Origin: Cylindrotheca closterium
Taxonomy: Eukaryota > Bacillariophyta > Bacillariophyceae > Bacillariales > Bacillariaceae
Assembly: GCA_933822405.4 (NCBI GenBank)
Contig: CAKOGP040000335.1
Location: 372,001-436,000, forward strand
DNA length: 64,000 bases
Direction of reading: 5' to 3'
Both the position numbers and the translations under genes were made by a program. Positions 33,201 through 44,670 of this stretch are shown here, piece by piece. The first letter of the stretch is position 1. Each line of letters opens with the position of its first letter. The notes under the pieces were generated by a model. It searched no databases. It was not told the DNA's origin and saw only the letters and a list, made by a program, of their open reading frames with translations.

Positions 33201-35342
33201 ACCCAAGTCATGCTATTAACGCGGACATGAGCCTTAGACCGGAAGAAAGCGAAAATTCATGGGTCCCAACTCAGCTCAAAAGTGAACTAAAGTCAGTAGT
33301 TCCTTTCCAACTCACTCCTCCGAAGGAAGATTCAAAGCTCGAGGATCCAAAGGCTTTGTTGTACACCCAAACGACAAAACCAGCATCGATGAAAAGCAGT
33401 TCAGCTGCCTCGAACTGGAATCCGATGGAGACTTCCCAATCCTCGAGAAATAATGCACCCTCAAACGCGATGGCGACGCCTAGTGGCTCCTTCAGAGCCG
33501 AGCAACTAACTAATGCTGATGATGCAATGAACGAGGATGAGGAATCAGAAGAAGAAGTTATTGTTGAAGATGGAGAAGACGATGATGCGTCATCAGTGTA
33601 TGATGAGGTCACTGTAGCCTCAGCAGCAACAAGTGACCAAAATTCTCGACCAGCGAGCCAAATGTCAGAGCCAGAATCTGATTCTGATTCGTCATCTTCC
33701 TCAGGATTGTATCATCCTACAGGGATACTGGACTCGTCGTCTGAGTCGTCATCTGAGTCGTTACAGCCTCCTGCAAATCACAGGCCTAACATGGTGCCTC
33801 CGAATCAACGAAAGCCGCCCATCGTGACTCCATACCAACGCAACCAGCCGAACAGGACTAACGATCTTGAAAATCAGAAACAACCTCTCAATGGAAGACA
33901 GAAATCGAAGAAACCAACTGCATGTCGAAACGCCATCATTGCACTTGTTTGCCTTTTGCTAATCATTGCTGCTTTTGTTGTGGCATATTTTTTGACGAGG
34001 GAGGACGAGTCTGCTCCTGTGGTAGCATCGGTGAATCCTTCAACAAACCGCCCAACAACGTTTGGTCCAACGCAGACACCTTCACTTTCACCAACTGTTG
34101 CATCTCTGATGCCATCGCTTTCACCATCAAGAACACCAACCACAGCGCCTTCGAGACCACCGGGAGATCCTGAGGTCGAACAGGATGCTTACTACAAGCT
34201 AATTGTATCCGCATATCCACAAGGAGGAGATGCGATACAGAACCGATCATCACCACAACGAAGTGCATTCGAGTGGCTACGTTCAGTGTCGAACGTTCAA
34301 GATCTTCCTGACAACAGAGTCCTACAGCGATACGCACTTGCGACAATATTTTACTCCACAAGGGGCTGGGAATGGTCACAAGCGTCAAGATGGTTATCGA
34401 ACGAGCACGAGTGCTCTTGGTTTTCCACCTCCACTGCATTCGACATATGCGATCCGAATAGACAACTTACTGTATTGTCGCTTCGAGAAAATAATCTGGA
34501 CGGTACTGTTCCAGCAGAAGTCTTCGCACTTCTTCCTCTCATTGGTAAGTCCCTGGCTGTGACGTCCATGTCGCTTTGCGAACAACATCTCTGACGTTCT
34601 TCCTGTAGAAGAAGTCCAACTTCATGGAAACGATCTCGATGGTTCAATCCCATCAGAGGTTTCGAATCTTAGTAGGCTAGGTATGTATAGTGATACCTTG
34701 CAGAGAGTCTATTTTTGCTATGCCCAGGCTCACATTGGTTTTATTTAGCTTTATTTGATCTCTCTTCCAATCAAGTTTTCAGTGACATACCCTCTGAACT
34801 CGGCGGATTATCCAATTTGAGTAAGTTTATCGAAGGCTTGCATTTGTTCTTTTCCAACCGAATTTTAGGTTTCTAATCTTTATCGACATCTTACAGAGCG
34901 AATCGCATTGGCAAACAACAAAATATTCTCTACCATTCCCACGGAACTCGGTCGCCTCTCATTACTCGAAACCCTTGATCTGGGAGCGAATCAGCTAACG
35001 GGTACCATCCCCACAGCCTTGACAAGGATGACAAGTCTAGGTAAGACCAATCGATGTGATATTTGCATCATTCTTGTCCCATCTACTCACACATGTTATC
35101 TTGCGCTTGCTTTCATTTCAGCTGGATTGTCGTTGTATGCCAACTACATCTCAGGCACTGTTCCAAGAAACTTTTCTTCCCTCTCCAACCTCCAGCTAAT
35201 TTACATTGATGGGAATTACCTATCTGGGTCTGTGAGCAACAGTCTTTGTCAGCTTCAAGTTAGAGAGTTTTGGGCTGATTGCGACCGATTGACTTGCTCG
35301 TGCTGCACTACTTGTTGCACTGCTCAAGGATGTGGAAACTAA
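30290..35342 (+). CDS. Very large serine-rich LRR receptor-like protein
   Basis: Five exons, 30290-34544, 34609-34680, 34749-34820, 34897-35040 and 35122-35342, give 1587 residues. All introns are phase 1 and GT-AG. Residues 1 to ~1210 are disordered, dominated by Ser with Glu, Lys and Asp, including SR/SP-rich patches and a proline run (PLPPLPPLPKP). A helix follows at about 1214-1236 (NAIIALVCLLLIIAAFVVAY), then a Thr/Pro/Ser stalk, the cap domain shared with the gene at 4340-6281 (YALATIFYSTRGWEW, CSW), several LRRs and a cysteine-rich end (CSCCTTCC). With no signal peptide, type II topology would put the serine-rich part in the cytosol and the LRRs outside. The serine-rich domain is a good substrate for phosphorylation, but no kinase domain is present. 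Confidence 0.88.
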
Positions 35343-35380
35343 AAGTTTGTATTCACATCTATGCTTAATATCCTATAGAA

Positions 35381-36637
35381 CTATACCGCTGCTCCTTGAC
35401 ATTCTGCTACAAAGTTGTCAATCGTCTCGACCATTGCACCTTCATCGAAATCACCAGTGAATTCACAATTTCCCAACTCTCCCTTGAGGAGGATAAGTCG
35501 TAATTTCCCGTTAGCAACCTTCTTGTCGGCCGCCATGTACTTGAGGAACGTGGCTTGATTCATTGGTGAGTCAAGGGGAAGCTCAATAGGAAGGTTTGCC
35601 TTTTCCAACAAGTCGTAGGTTCGTTTCAACAAACCTTGATCGATCCATTCCATTCTAGCACTCATTGAAGCAGCCATTGCCGTTCCAATAGCAACAGCTT
35701 CACCGTGCAACCAAGTTCCATATCCAGATCCACTTTCAATAGCATGCCCAAAGGTATGACCGAGATTGAGCGTAGCTCGAACACCAGCTTCCTTTTCGTC
35801 GGCCTTGACAACTTCAGCCTTGTTCTCACATGATCGTTTCACAGCGTATCTCAGTGCCAACGCATCACGCTTCAACAAACTATCCATGTTTTCTTCGAGC
35901 CATTCAAAGAGATCGGCGTCTCGGATGAGTCCATATTTGATGATTTCAGAAATTCCACTTTGAAGCTCCCGATCTGGGAGTGTACTTAGGTTGTCGGTAT
36001 CGATGAAAACACACTGAGGTTGGTGAAAAGCACCGATCATGTTCTTTCCCAAAGGGTGGTTGACACCGGTCTTTCCGCCTACAGATGAGTCCACCATAGC
36101 CATGACGGTAGTTGGAATCTGAATAAAGTTGACACCACGCTGGTAAATGGCAGCCGCAAAGCCAACCATATCACCAATAACTCCTCCCCCAAGGGCCAAG
36201 AAGGTGCACTTACGATCAAGACCAACTTCCAATGCTTTGTCTAAGATGAGTTGCAAAACTTCCATGGTTTTCTTTTCTTCACCATCCGGTAAAACCAGGG
36301 TGTGCACCTCTTTGTTTTGACGAATCAAAGATTCATACTTTTCCAAGTACATCGGAGAGATTCGATCGTTTGTAACCAAGAGGGCCTTGCTTCCTTCGAT
36401 GTGCGATGACAACATTTCAGCGGCTTGTTCCTCGCTGTATCCAGTGCCGATGTAGATTGGGTAATCTCTTCCATCCGATAGATCAACCTTGACAACGTCA
36501 TAGGTGGATTCACTCATCTGAAGTTTACTATTCTTGATTCGCTGACTGCGGCTCAAGGAGTTCTGACTTTGGAAACTGCTTGCCATGCCGCCGAAGCTGG
36601 CGCAAAGCAGCCATGTCAACAGAAAGGATCCTTTCAT
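35381..36637 (-). CDS. aroB: 3-dehydroquinate synthase, plastid
   Basis: Second step of the shikimate pathway: DAHP to 3-dehydroquinate, using NAD and a divalent metal. The gene is single-exon, 418 residues. The NAD-binding block is LALGGGVIGDMVGFAA. The substrate loop is DSSVGGKTGVNHPLGKNMIG. Metal ligands sit in SGISEIIKYG (Glu), LNLGHTFGHAIE (His) and WLHGEAVAIG (His). The N-terminus is a signal peptide (FLLTWLLCASFGGMA) ending at SSF, matching the ASAF-type site of diatom plastid preproteins with Phe at +1. It is a stand-alone enzyme, not the fused pentafunctional AROM form of fungi. The stop lies 38 bases from the stop of the LRR gene, so the 3' ends converge closely. Confidence 0.95.
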   Translation of the reverse strand: MKGSFLLTWLLCASFGGMASSFQSQNSLSRSQRIKNSKLQMSESTYDVVKVDLSDGRDYPIYIGTGYSEEQAAEMLSSHIEGSKALLVTNDRISPMYLEKYESLIRQNKEVHTLVLPDGEEKKTMEVLQLILDKALEVGLDRKCTFLALGGGVIGDMVGFAAAIYQRGVNFIQIPTTVMAMVDSSVGGKTGVNHPLGKNMIGAFHQPQCVFIDTDNLSTLPDRELQSGISEIIKYGLIRDADLFEWLEENMDSLLKRDALALRYAVKRSCENKAEVVKADEKEAGVRATLNLGHTFGHAIESGSGYGTWLHGEAVAIGTAMAASMSARMEWIDQGLLKRTYDLLEKANLPIELPLDSPMNQATFLKYMAADKKVANGKLRLILLKGELGNCEFTGDFDEGAMVETIDNFVAECQGAAV

Positions 36638-36910
36638 TTTCTACAACCTGCGTCGTTGAAGTTTGTGGAGAAAATACATTGCGATTGAATTTCGATTTGT
36701 GGTGGGAGGCGGACAGACAACCTTTGATTGATTGATTCATTCGCACAAGTCGTGAGCGTGTCAAAGGTCTACAATTCACTAATGTATGAGGTACGAGACA
36801 ATATGCGATGCAAAGTATCGATAGAAGGAAAAAAGTAACTAGACGGCTAAAGGTTGTAAACACATAGATCTGTTTGGCTCTCAAATAGAATGAGATCTCA
36901 AACTCCCTTC

Positions 36911-38425
36911 TTAGGCGGTGTCTTCAGCTGGGACTGAGGTTCCTCCATGTCGGGAGTTCTTGAGTGCCTGAACATCCTCTTCCTTGGCGGCGGACATATC
37001 GTATCCTGGTCCACGGTGATGAGAAATATCAAGACCAACTTCTTCCTCGAGGGCATCGACGCGGAACATTCCCAATGCATTAAGAACAACAAAGAAAGGA
37101 GTCATCAAGAAGAAGACCCATGCGCAGATCCACACAATGGAAACAAAGTTACAGAGAAGAAGTTCACCACTTCCTCCGTAGAAGACTCCTGGGAAGTCGT
37201 TGTATCCAGCAATGGCCATGAGGTCGGGGTCAGCAAAGAAACCAACAGCAAGAACACCCCACATTCCGTTTGCGAAGTGAACGGGGATAGCATCGACGGC
37301 ATCATCAATCTTCATCTTGATCAAGAACTTGGAGAAACCAAGGTAGACCCATCCTCCGATGATTCCAATGATACAGGCGGCCCATGGGGTGACAACAGAG
37401 CATCCGGCAGTGATGGCAACAAGACCTCCAAGAGCACCGTTCATGGCGGCGGTCAAGTCGTAAGAGACCTCTCCGGTGGCAGACTTCTCGATCATGGTAT
37501 CAGTGAACATGGAAGTAACACATCCACAGGCGGCGGCAAGGGTGGTGGTGACGGCACAAAGGGCGGCAGTCTCGGCAGATACAGAGTTGTCAATGGCAAG
37601 AGCGGATCCAGGGTTGAATCCGAACCATCCGAACCACAAAATGAAGGTTCCAAGGATTTGGAGAGCGACACTGTGGGCTGGGAAACTTACAGGCGTCTCG
37701 AGAGGGTTTCCATCCTCATCGTAAAAGCGTCCCTTACGTGGTCCAAGGATGATGGCGGCAACAAGGGCAGTAGCTCCTCCGGTCATGTGAACAACACCAG
37801 ATCCGGCGAAGTCAACAACACCAACTCCTTGCCATGGATCGTCACGGAAGGCAGTGATCCAACCGTCACCAGACCAGATGGAGTGGACAACAACGGGGTA
37901 GACGAATCCGGTAAGGAAGACAGAGTAGCACAAGTAGGCTTGCATCTTGCATCTTTCGGCAACGGTACCGGCAACAATGGTTGCGGCAGTGGCGGCGAAA
38001 GCAAATTGGAAGAACCATCCGATCCATTCACCTCCAGATCCGTCGAAAGAGAGAAGGAGGAAGTTCTTGTTTCCGATGAAAGTCTTGCTGTCAGAGGCGT
38101 TGTCAGCATAGGCAAAGGCGTAACCGATGGTGTAGAAACCAATGGCACCTCCACAAGCATCCAACAAGTTCTTAAGCATGATATTCTTGACGTTCTTTTG
38201 ACGGACGGATCCAGCACAAAGCATGGCGAAACCAGCTTGCATGAGGAAGACGAGGGCTCCAGAGAAAAGGAGGAAGAAGGTATTCAAACCGTCAGAGAGG
38301 TCTCCGGCAGCATTAGAACCATCAGTGGCCAAGTTGTAAACTTGGCACAAGGCAGCAACATCAGTGGACTGGTCCTCCACGGCGGAGGCGCAATAGTCTC
38401 CAAAGGCAGTTACGTTGAACGACAT
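36911..38425 (-). CDS. AMT: Ammonium transporter, copy A of an inverted pair
   Basis: Imports ammonium across the plasma membrane; AMT/MEP/Rh family. Single exon, 504 residues, eleven helices expected. The family core is clear: LMQAGFAMLCAGSV, GEWIGWFFQFAFAATAAT, the first pore His in DFAGSGVVHMTGG, ILWFGWFGFNPGSAL, and the second pore region PVHFANGMWG. The cytosolic tail after residue ~445 is Glu-rich with GLDISHHRG. Copy B (42280-43821) lies in opposite orientation 3.85 kb away. Blocks of the coding sequence match at every base, including silent positions, while both ends differ, and copy A has a shorter tail ending AEDTA. Nitrogen-dependent regulation is usual for such genes, but I see no site that shows it. 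Confidence 0.95.
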   Translation of the reverse strand: MSFNVTAFGDYCASAVEDQSTDVAALCQVYNLATDGSNAAGDLSDGLNTFFLLFSGALVFLMQAGFAMLCAGSVRQKNVKNIMLKNLLDACGGAIGFYTIGYAFAYADNASDSKTFIGNKNFLLLSFDGSGGEWIGWFFQFAFAATAATIVAGTVAERCKMQAYLCYSVFLTGFVYPVVVHSIWSGDGWITAFRDDPWQGVGVVDFAGSGVVHMTGGATALVAAIILGPRKGRFYDEDGNPLETPVSFPAHSVALQILGTFILWFGWFGFNPGSALAIDNSVSAETAALCAVTTTLAAACGCVTSMFTDTMIEKSATGEVSYDLTAAMNGALGGLVAITAGCSVVTPWAACIIGIIGGWVYLGFSKFLIKMKIDDAVDAIPVHFANGMWGVLAVGFFADPDLMAIAGYNDFPGVFYGGSGELLLCNFVSIVWICAWVFFLMTPFFVVLNALGMFRVDALEEEVGLDISHHRGPGYDMSAAKEEDVQALKNSRHGGTSVPAEDTA

Positions 38426-41400
38426 CTCTGTGATGGTTGACGTTGTTGGAAGGGTTCGTTGTTAGATGGAAGTTAAGAGGAAGAGAAAGATGTCAACAGC
38501 ACTGGTACCACCATGGCAGTCAATGAACCAATCGATATGATGCCATTGGGGATGCTGGGGCAAGAATTATTAATACTTACTTTTTTAGTATCCTTCTGAT
38601 TTGGCAAGGAAAAAATTGTGACAGGTATGGGGATGGATTCGGTTTGGATCTGAGTCAAACCGCGCGTGCCGTCAGACGAAAATTTCACCATATTCCGATG
38701 AAAAAACGGCAACAAATTGATGTTTACAAGACCCCATAATTAAATGTTTCGACCATTCCTGTCGCTTTGATATTTTGTATGCCTCCCCAACGGAACAGAA
38801 AAAGAATCTCCTCATTATTCTTTCAAAATTCCCACTTCTGGACGAGAGGTTTGTTGGCAGAAGATTTCGGCGGTTTTGCGATCTTTCGATGCCGATTTTA
38901 CCTGGTTTGTACCTGTTCCCTGTCAGTATGAAATGCGATGACGAAGACGAAGACGAAGACGAGTTGTAAGAACGGCAAATGAGGGCAAGGCAGTATGAAT
39001 ATTGATTGGAAGAACACGAGAATGAAGATAAATTTATGTCATCAAACCCTCATTGGATCGTGGAAACCAAAGTAAAAAGACCGTCATTGGGCTTTTCCGT
39101 CGTGACGACCACCGTCACGACACAAAGATCTCCCGTACAGTAGCAACTTGTCAATCGGTGTCAATTTCAACTCGAAAGCTTCGGATTACCTACCCAGTTT
39201 CAACCATTGTCGTTCGAAGTTCGGTGCAGATGAAATTACGACTGACGGAGTGAAATGAATTTAGATTTTGATGGTGGTTCGGACACGGAATGGTTTGGTT
39301 TTGAAAATATAGCAATCAACCCAAATTGGGCAAGTGGAACGCGGATATTGCTCGTAAGGTTTCGCTATATTGTTTCTTATTTCGCCAAGTTGCTTGGACG
39401 GATTGATTTGGGATTGGCCAAAGTTTTGTGCCAAGAAAGAGATCAACCTCGAGCGACTTTTCTGTCATTTTAGGAAATATGATGATTCACGGAAGCTTTT
39501 CGTCTCGAATCAGTGCGAGGTGATAGTATAGCAGCGTTCCCCTTCCCCATTTGTGCATGAGATCATCACCAGCAGCTGGGTGGTGATCTTTGGCACGTTG
39601 ACGCTTGAGTGCTTTCTCAGTATCTAGTGGCGCTTCTCGTTGGCTGTTTGTGTTTTTGGCTCGTCAGAAAAGGACACCAAAGGTACAAATAGCACGCTGT
39701 CTGTGCTTTTACGACCCTCTTGACTGCTCCCAAAGATGTCAATTGCATTGGGAAAGGCTTTCTTGGAAGTTGCTGAAGTCAACCAGAGTTTACTGGCAGT
39801 TTCGACAACTGGAACAATATCTTCCTTCGTCTTCTATATGATACGATGATACTTGGTTGTGGTCTTCTTGACTTCCTTCTTGACCGCATTCTGGTTCTTC
39901 TTAGAATACTTGGTGCTATTAGTCTTGCCCTTTTTGGCGGGTGACTTGAGTTTGGGCAAGCCCTTTCTCTTGCAGATAGAGTTTTTGCCGGGTGGATTGA
40001 AGTCTGAGTTTAGTTGTCGCGGGCGCTGACATTTCGCGGTAACGCCCTGACGAGGTTGGGTACCATTCTCTGCAGTGTCTTTCTCAACCCAAATCTTGTC
40101 TAGACATACAGGAGAACATTTCTTCTGCATGTGAGCCTGATTTTCTGGCGAGAGAAGTATGCGTTCATTGGTTCTATTAGCAAAGAGATCCAAAGAAGTT
40201 GTTCATTGTAGGAATAGTTTGATTCTCTTCTTGTTTTTGGTTGGGTGGCTGAGGACCAGTGTTGGAACAATAGCTAATAGTCCTAAGGAAGCAGCTAGTG
40301 TTAACAAAAGTGTGCTTACCGTTGATGCTTAAAATGAGACCGAAGAAGGGTGTTGACTGCTGACACCGTTGTTTTTCGAAATTTCAAATTGGTGAAAATG
40401 TAAAAGCAGTCGAAGCGGTCGGAAATCGTCTGATTCAAACGCTCATCAGTTTGATTATCAGAACTCGTATCTTTTGTACCAATAGGTATCCAAGCCCCTC
40501 AATGAAGAGGAACGACACATTGCATGTGCTGTGCTTGTAACTAGCTACGACTACAGACGCAAAAGTGTTCAATAGCTCTACTTTCTGTGGTATGCTGATC
40601 GCTTTTCATGATCGGCGTAGTCGTCGTAAAAAAAAATTGACCGAATTCAGAACCCTCGAAACTGTTGATTGGTGTGTCGGTCATCGCTCGTCGAGGTTCA
40701 TGACGACTCCTAAAAATAGGTAGAGCCATTTGCAACCGAAAGATTGGGAATGTTAAGCGATTAATATTGCAAAACAGTACACAATACAGGATTCTGACAG
40801 AATTCAGAACATAATTTCCCGGCCCATGAGATCCCAAGGGTTCATCTGGATCACAAACCCTTGCATCACAGCTTCTTATTTCATACAGTGAGTCGAGATG
40901 AACGCCACGAGCATTGGCCAAATAGTTCCATTCACACCACATGCATGATCAGCAGAAACTCCATAGATTGTCACAAAATGGACAATTAAAATTTCTCACC
41001 AAAGATTCCAACCACAGGCCAATGCAGTAGGTGTGTTATGCATGTATTGACACCTTGTTTTCTCACTGCTGAGCTTGGAAGATACACAATTTCGCCACTT
41101 GGGATTATTCAAATTCCAAGATCTAAAACCATAATCAATCAATGACGTCAGTGAGCTACACATCTTTGACGCTTACTAGTAGCATCCTTTAGATCTTAGC
41201 TCCATGGTGAAGATGACTTGAAGGGTCCACGAACCAGATGATGATCATGCAACCTTCTAGTACAATTCTCATCTTGACTTGAGGTTTCTTTTAAAGATAC
41301 CCTTAAATCACCATGAACCTAGCCACAACTCGTCGTTTTCGCCCTTAGAATTCTTCAGAGGAATTAGATTGACTGATTGAATTGAAGATGTCAACTTGCT

Positions 41401-42279
41401 TCAGAACCTTATTATCAGCTATCCGATGCAATCTTTTTTTGATTTCCGTGTCTTTACTGAGAGAGCAGGTGTCTTGATATCTTGAGTATGGATTTGGATT
41501 CTTCGATCCAAAGTTCCACATCACAAAAGTCAGGTCCCCAATCCCCATCAGATGTTCCAGTTTCTGCGCGGCAGGTTCTCAATGCAAACACAAAAAACAT
41601 GGAAAACGGAACGGCGTTTGACTTCGAATAGCTTCCTTTTCACTGACTCGGCCACGGATGCCTTAAATAAACACTTCACCGTCAACCCAGTACATATTTT
41701 ACATAGCAATGTAAAACCTGCCGAATCCTACGGCGAAGTTGTGTATACCATTAATCCTTTTGGCAAGACTGGCGGCCACAAAACACCATTGTTTCCGTTT
41801 CAGGTGGTACTTTCCTTGTGTAGAAGAACTTGTATACGTAGAAAATCTACGAACAAAACCAAGTTCCGATTTGAAAATCGGAATTTGAATCAAAATTCTG
41901 ATTTCATGGCTGACATTGGGCAACGCAGACGCTCGCAGGCCCGTCGCGCTTTGTATAAAAGCTTAAATGAGGCAGAATTTTGGCCGGCGTGAAATGCCGA
42001 ATCCGCCGGGGATGTTGTGGACCAGATCTTTTCTCCATCCCCACAGCATGTTGTCACAATCTTTTTTTCGATCGAAAAAAAAAATCATTCAGAAGTAAGT
42101 ATTACGACCTAGCAGTTGACAGCACACCAGCTGACGGTGCAGTGAACTATCACCCATCCAATCACCAGTGCTGGGATATGCGGGACTTCTATACTTCATT
42201 AGTGATGGTGATCTGTTGTTGTGATTGATTTTGTCATTATAATTTTCTAACTTAATTTTGTCCGTCACACATCACAGAG
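38426..42279. other. 3.85-kb gene-poor spacer between the two ammonium transporter genes
   Basis: Both transporters are transcribed away from this spacer, so it must hold both promoters. Identity between the two flanks stops about 12 bases upstream of the ATGs (shared CATCACAGAG). Open frames here are short and lack domains. Two small inverted repeats lie near 41862-41900 (CCGATTT/AAATCGG and GAATTT/AAATTC). A TATAAAAG lies near 41955 and a homopolymer A run near 42077. I see no transposon ends or RNA gene. Confidence 0.55.
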
Positions 42280-43821
42280 ATGTCGTTCAACGCAACTGCC
42301 TTTGGAGACTATTGCGCCTCCGCCGTGGAGGACCAGTCCACTGATGTTGCTGCCTTGTGCCAAGTTTACAATTTGGCCACTGATGGTACTAATGCTGCCG
42401 GAGACCTCTCTGACGGTTTGAATACCTTCTTCCTCCTTTTCTCTGGAGCCCTCGTCTTCCTCATGCAAGCTGGTTTCGCCATGCTTTGTGCTGGATCCGT
42501 CCGTCAAAAGAACGTCAAGAATATCATGCTTAAGAACTTGTTGGATGCTTGTGGAGGTGCCATTGGTTTCTACACCATCGGTTACGCCTTTGCCTATGCT
42601 GACAACGCCTCTGACAGCAAGACTTTCATCGGAAACAAGAACTTCCTCCTTCTCTCTTTCGACGGATCTGGAGGTGAATGGATCGGATGGTTCTTCCAAT
42701 TTGCTTTCGCCGCCACTGCCGCAACCATTGTTGCCGGTACCGTTGCCGAAAGATGCAAGATGCAAGCCTACTTGTGCTACTCTGTCTTCCTTACCGGATT
42801 CGTCTACCCCGTTGTTGTCCACTCCATCTGGTCTGGTGACGGTTGGATCACTGCCTTCCGTGACGATCCATGGCAAGGAGTTGGTGTTGTTGACTTCGCC
42901 GGATCTGGTGTTGTTCACATGACCGGAGGAGCTACTGCCCTTGTTGCCGCCATCATCCTTGGACCACGTAAGGGACGCTTTTACGATGAGGATGGAAACC
43001 CTCTCGAGACGCCTGTAAGTTTCCCAGCCCACAGTGTCGCTCTCCAAATCCTTGGAACCTTCATTTTGTGGTTCGGATGGTTCGGATTCAACCCTGGATC
43101 CGCTCTTGCCATTGACAACTCTGTATCTGCCGAGACTGCCGCCCTTTGTGCCGTCACCACCACCCTTGCCGCCGCCTGTGGATGTGTTACTTCCATGTTC
43201 ACTGATACCATGATCGAGAAGTCTGCCACCGGAGAGGTCTCTTACGACTTGACCGCCGCCATGAACGGTGCTCTTGGAGGTCTTGTTGCCATCACTGCCG
43301 GATGCTCTGTTGTCACCCCATGGGCCGCCTGTATCATTGGAATCATCGGAGGATGGGTCTACCTTGGTTTCTCCAAGTTCTTGATCAAGATGAAGATTGA
43401 TGATGCCGTCGATGCTATCCCCGTTCACTTCGCAAACGGAATGTGGGGTGTTCTTGCTGTTGGTTTCTTTGCTGACCCCGACCTCATGGCCATTGCCGGA
43501 TACAACGACTTCCCAGGAGTCTTCTACGGAGGAAGTGGTGAACTTCTTCTCTGTAACTTCGTTTCCATTGTGTGGATCTGCGCATGGGTCTTCTTCTTGA
43601 TGACTCCTTTCTTTGTCATTCTCAATGTGATGGGAATGTTCCGTGTCGATCCTCTTGAGGAAGAAGTTGGTCTTGATATTTCTCATCACCGTGGACCAGG
43701 ATACGATATGGCTGGCGCCAAGAAGGAGGATGTTGAGGAACTCATGGAAGTCCGTGCCTCCAAGCACGGAAAGGTTGAGGTCCCTAAGGAGGTTGCCCAA
43801 GCCGCCGAGGACACAGCGTAA
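42280..43821 (+). CDS. AMT: Ammonium transporter, copy B of an inverted pair
   Basis: A 513-residue single-exon transporter of the AMT family, with the same pore and helix motifs as copy A (VVHMTGG and VHFANGMWG). By eye it differs from copy A at residues 5 (Ala for Val) and 37 (Thr for Ser). It is then the same through most of the core and diverges again after about residue 440, with a longer tail (KHGKVEVPKEV before AEDTA). The central ~1 kb appears identical at silent positions too. Since spacer and tails have diverged, gene conversion is a better explanation than a very recent duplication. Two expressed copies with different promoters and tails could be regulated differently. Confidence 0.95.
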   Translation: MSFNATAFGDYCASAVEDQSTDVAALCQVYNLATDGTNAAGDLSDGLNTFFLLFSGALVFLMQAGFAMLCAGSVRQKNVKNIMLKNLLDACGGAIGFYTIGYAFAYADNASDSKTFIGNKNFLLLSFDGSGGEWIGWFFQFAFAATAATIVAGTVAERCKMQAYLCYSVFLTGFVYPVVVHSIWSGDGWITAFRDDPWQGVGVVDFAGSGVVHMTGGATALVAAIILGPRKGRFYDEDGNPLETPVSFPAHSVALQILGTFILWFGWFGFNPGSALAIDNSVSAETAALCAVTTTLAAACGCVTSMFTDTMIEKSATGEVSYDLTAAMNGALGGLVAITAGCSVVTPWAACIIGIIGGWVYLGFSKFLIKMKIDDAVDAIPVHFANGMWGVLAVGFFADPDLMAIAGYNDFPGVFYGGSGELLLCNFVSIVWICAWVFFLMTPFFVILNVMGMFRVDPLEEEVGLDISHHRGPGYDMAGAKKEDVEELMEVRASKHGKVEVPKEVAQAAEDTA

Positions 43822-44670
43822 AAAGGAATTCGACATCCCAATCTGGTTGATTGTCATTCCGATCTATGTTAAAAGTAATTAGCTTTCTATTGTTTTATCA
43901 AACTAGATCTCCTAAGTGAAATTCCTCTTTTCATAGAAAATAGTCTTTGATGGTATACTGCCACTCTTTGTCTGTTGTCGTACAATGCTCTCGAATCTAT
44001 AGAAGTTTTTGTTTCGTACTTTATCATCTTCCACATCACATGGATGGAAAACTTTCGATGATGTCCGCTAGCTAGTTGGAATCTGTGTTCTATTAGAACA
44101 TTGTTGGGTTTGTTTTAGCGTTCCAATCGTAGTAGACCATTACCTTGGCTTGATGCGGATTCACCAGGATGCATGAGCACAATGCAGGCAAGCGCGAATA
44201 AGAAAGTGAACTTGCGGGATGTGGCCGTCAGTGGACCAACTGAGCACGCGAAGTGACAGGGGATGTCACTCGGTGCGTTTTACTATGAATTGTTTGTGGA
44301 ACGTCTATTGCCAATTAGAATCCTTCAGTGGGGGAAAACTTGCGGTTTCCAAATGTGATGATTGTGTTTGTAAACCGTTTGTGGTGCATTCTACAGCAGT
44401 TTTAGGAGATACTGTAGGATAACCTTCATTATACCCGTCTTCAACATTACTCCACATTTTGGAAGTGTCCGTGAAATCTGGTGCGTGCATGTCGAACGAA
44501 TGTGCCATGTGTCATGTGTCCGTCAATTTCCAACCGCGCCGTCTGCCAGGCAGGCGTCAGATCCGGTTTGCGATTGATGACCAACGATCGAAAGCATCTT
44601 TGCTCTTTCTACATATTCGAACGAGATCACAAATCCCAAACTTCACATCAGACTCTTACACTTGATCAGC
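43822..44670. other. Intergenic, before MRD1
   Basis: About 850 bases with no supported gene. It includes the 3' end of the ammonium transporter and, at its right end, the MRD1 promoter and leader. Confidence 0.5.

Noticed and set aside
36947..38440. A 497-codon open frame antisense to the first ammonium transporter, and a 530-codon one antisense to the second (42265-43857)
   Set aside because: They are Ser/Gly/Glu-rich, have no domain, and arise because the codon choice of the transporters avoids antisense stops. Both copies show it only because the genes are near-identical.
39834..40193. A Lys-rich 119-codon minus-strand frame in the transporter spacer
   Set aside because: It begins with a non-ATG codon, has no domain, and is isolated. 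Its basic composition alone does not make a gene.
41552..41992. A 146-codon plus-strand frame just before the second ammonium transporter
   Set aside because: It has an ATG but no recognisable domain or neighbour support, and it lies where the transporter promoter is expected.
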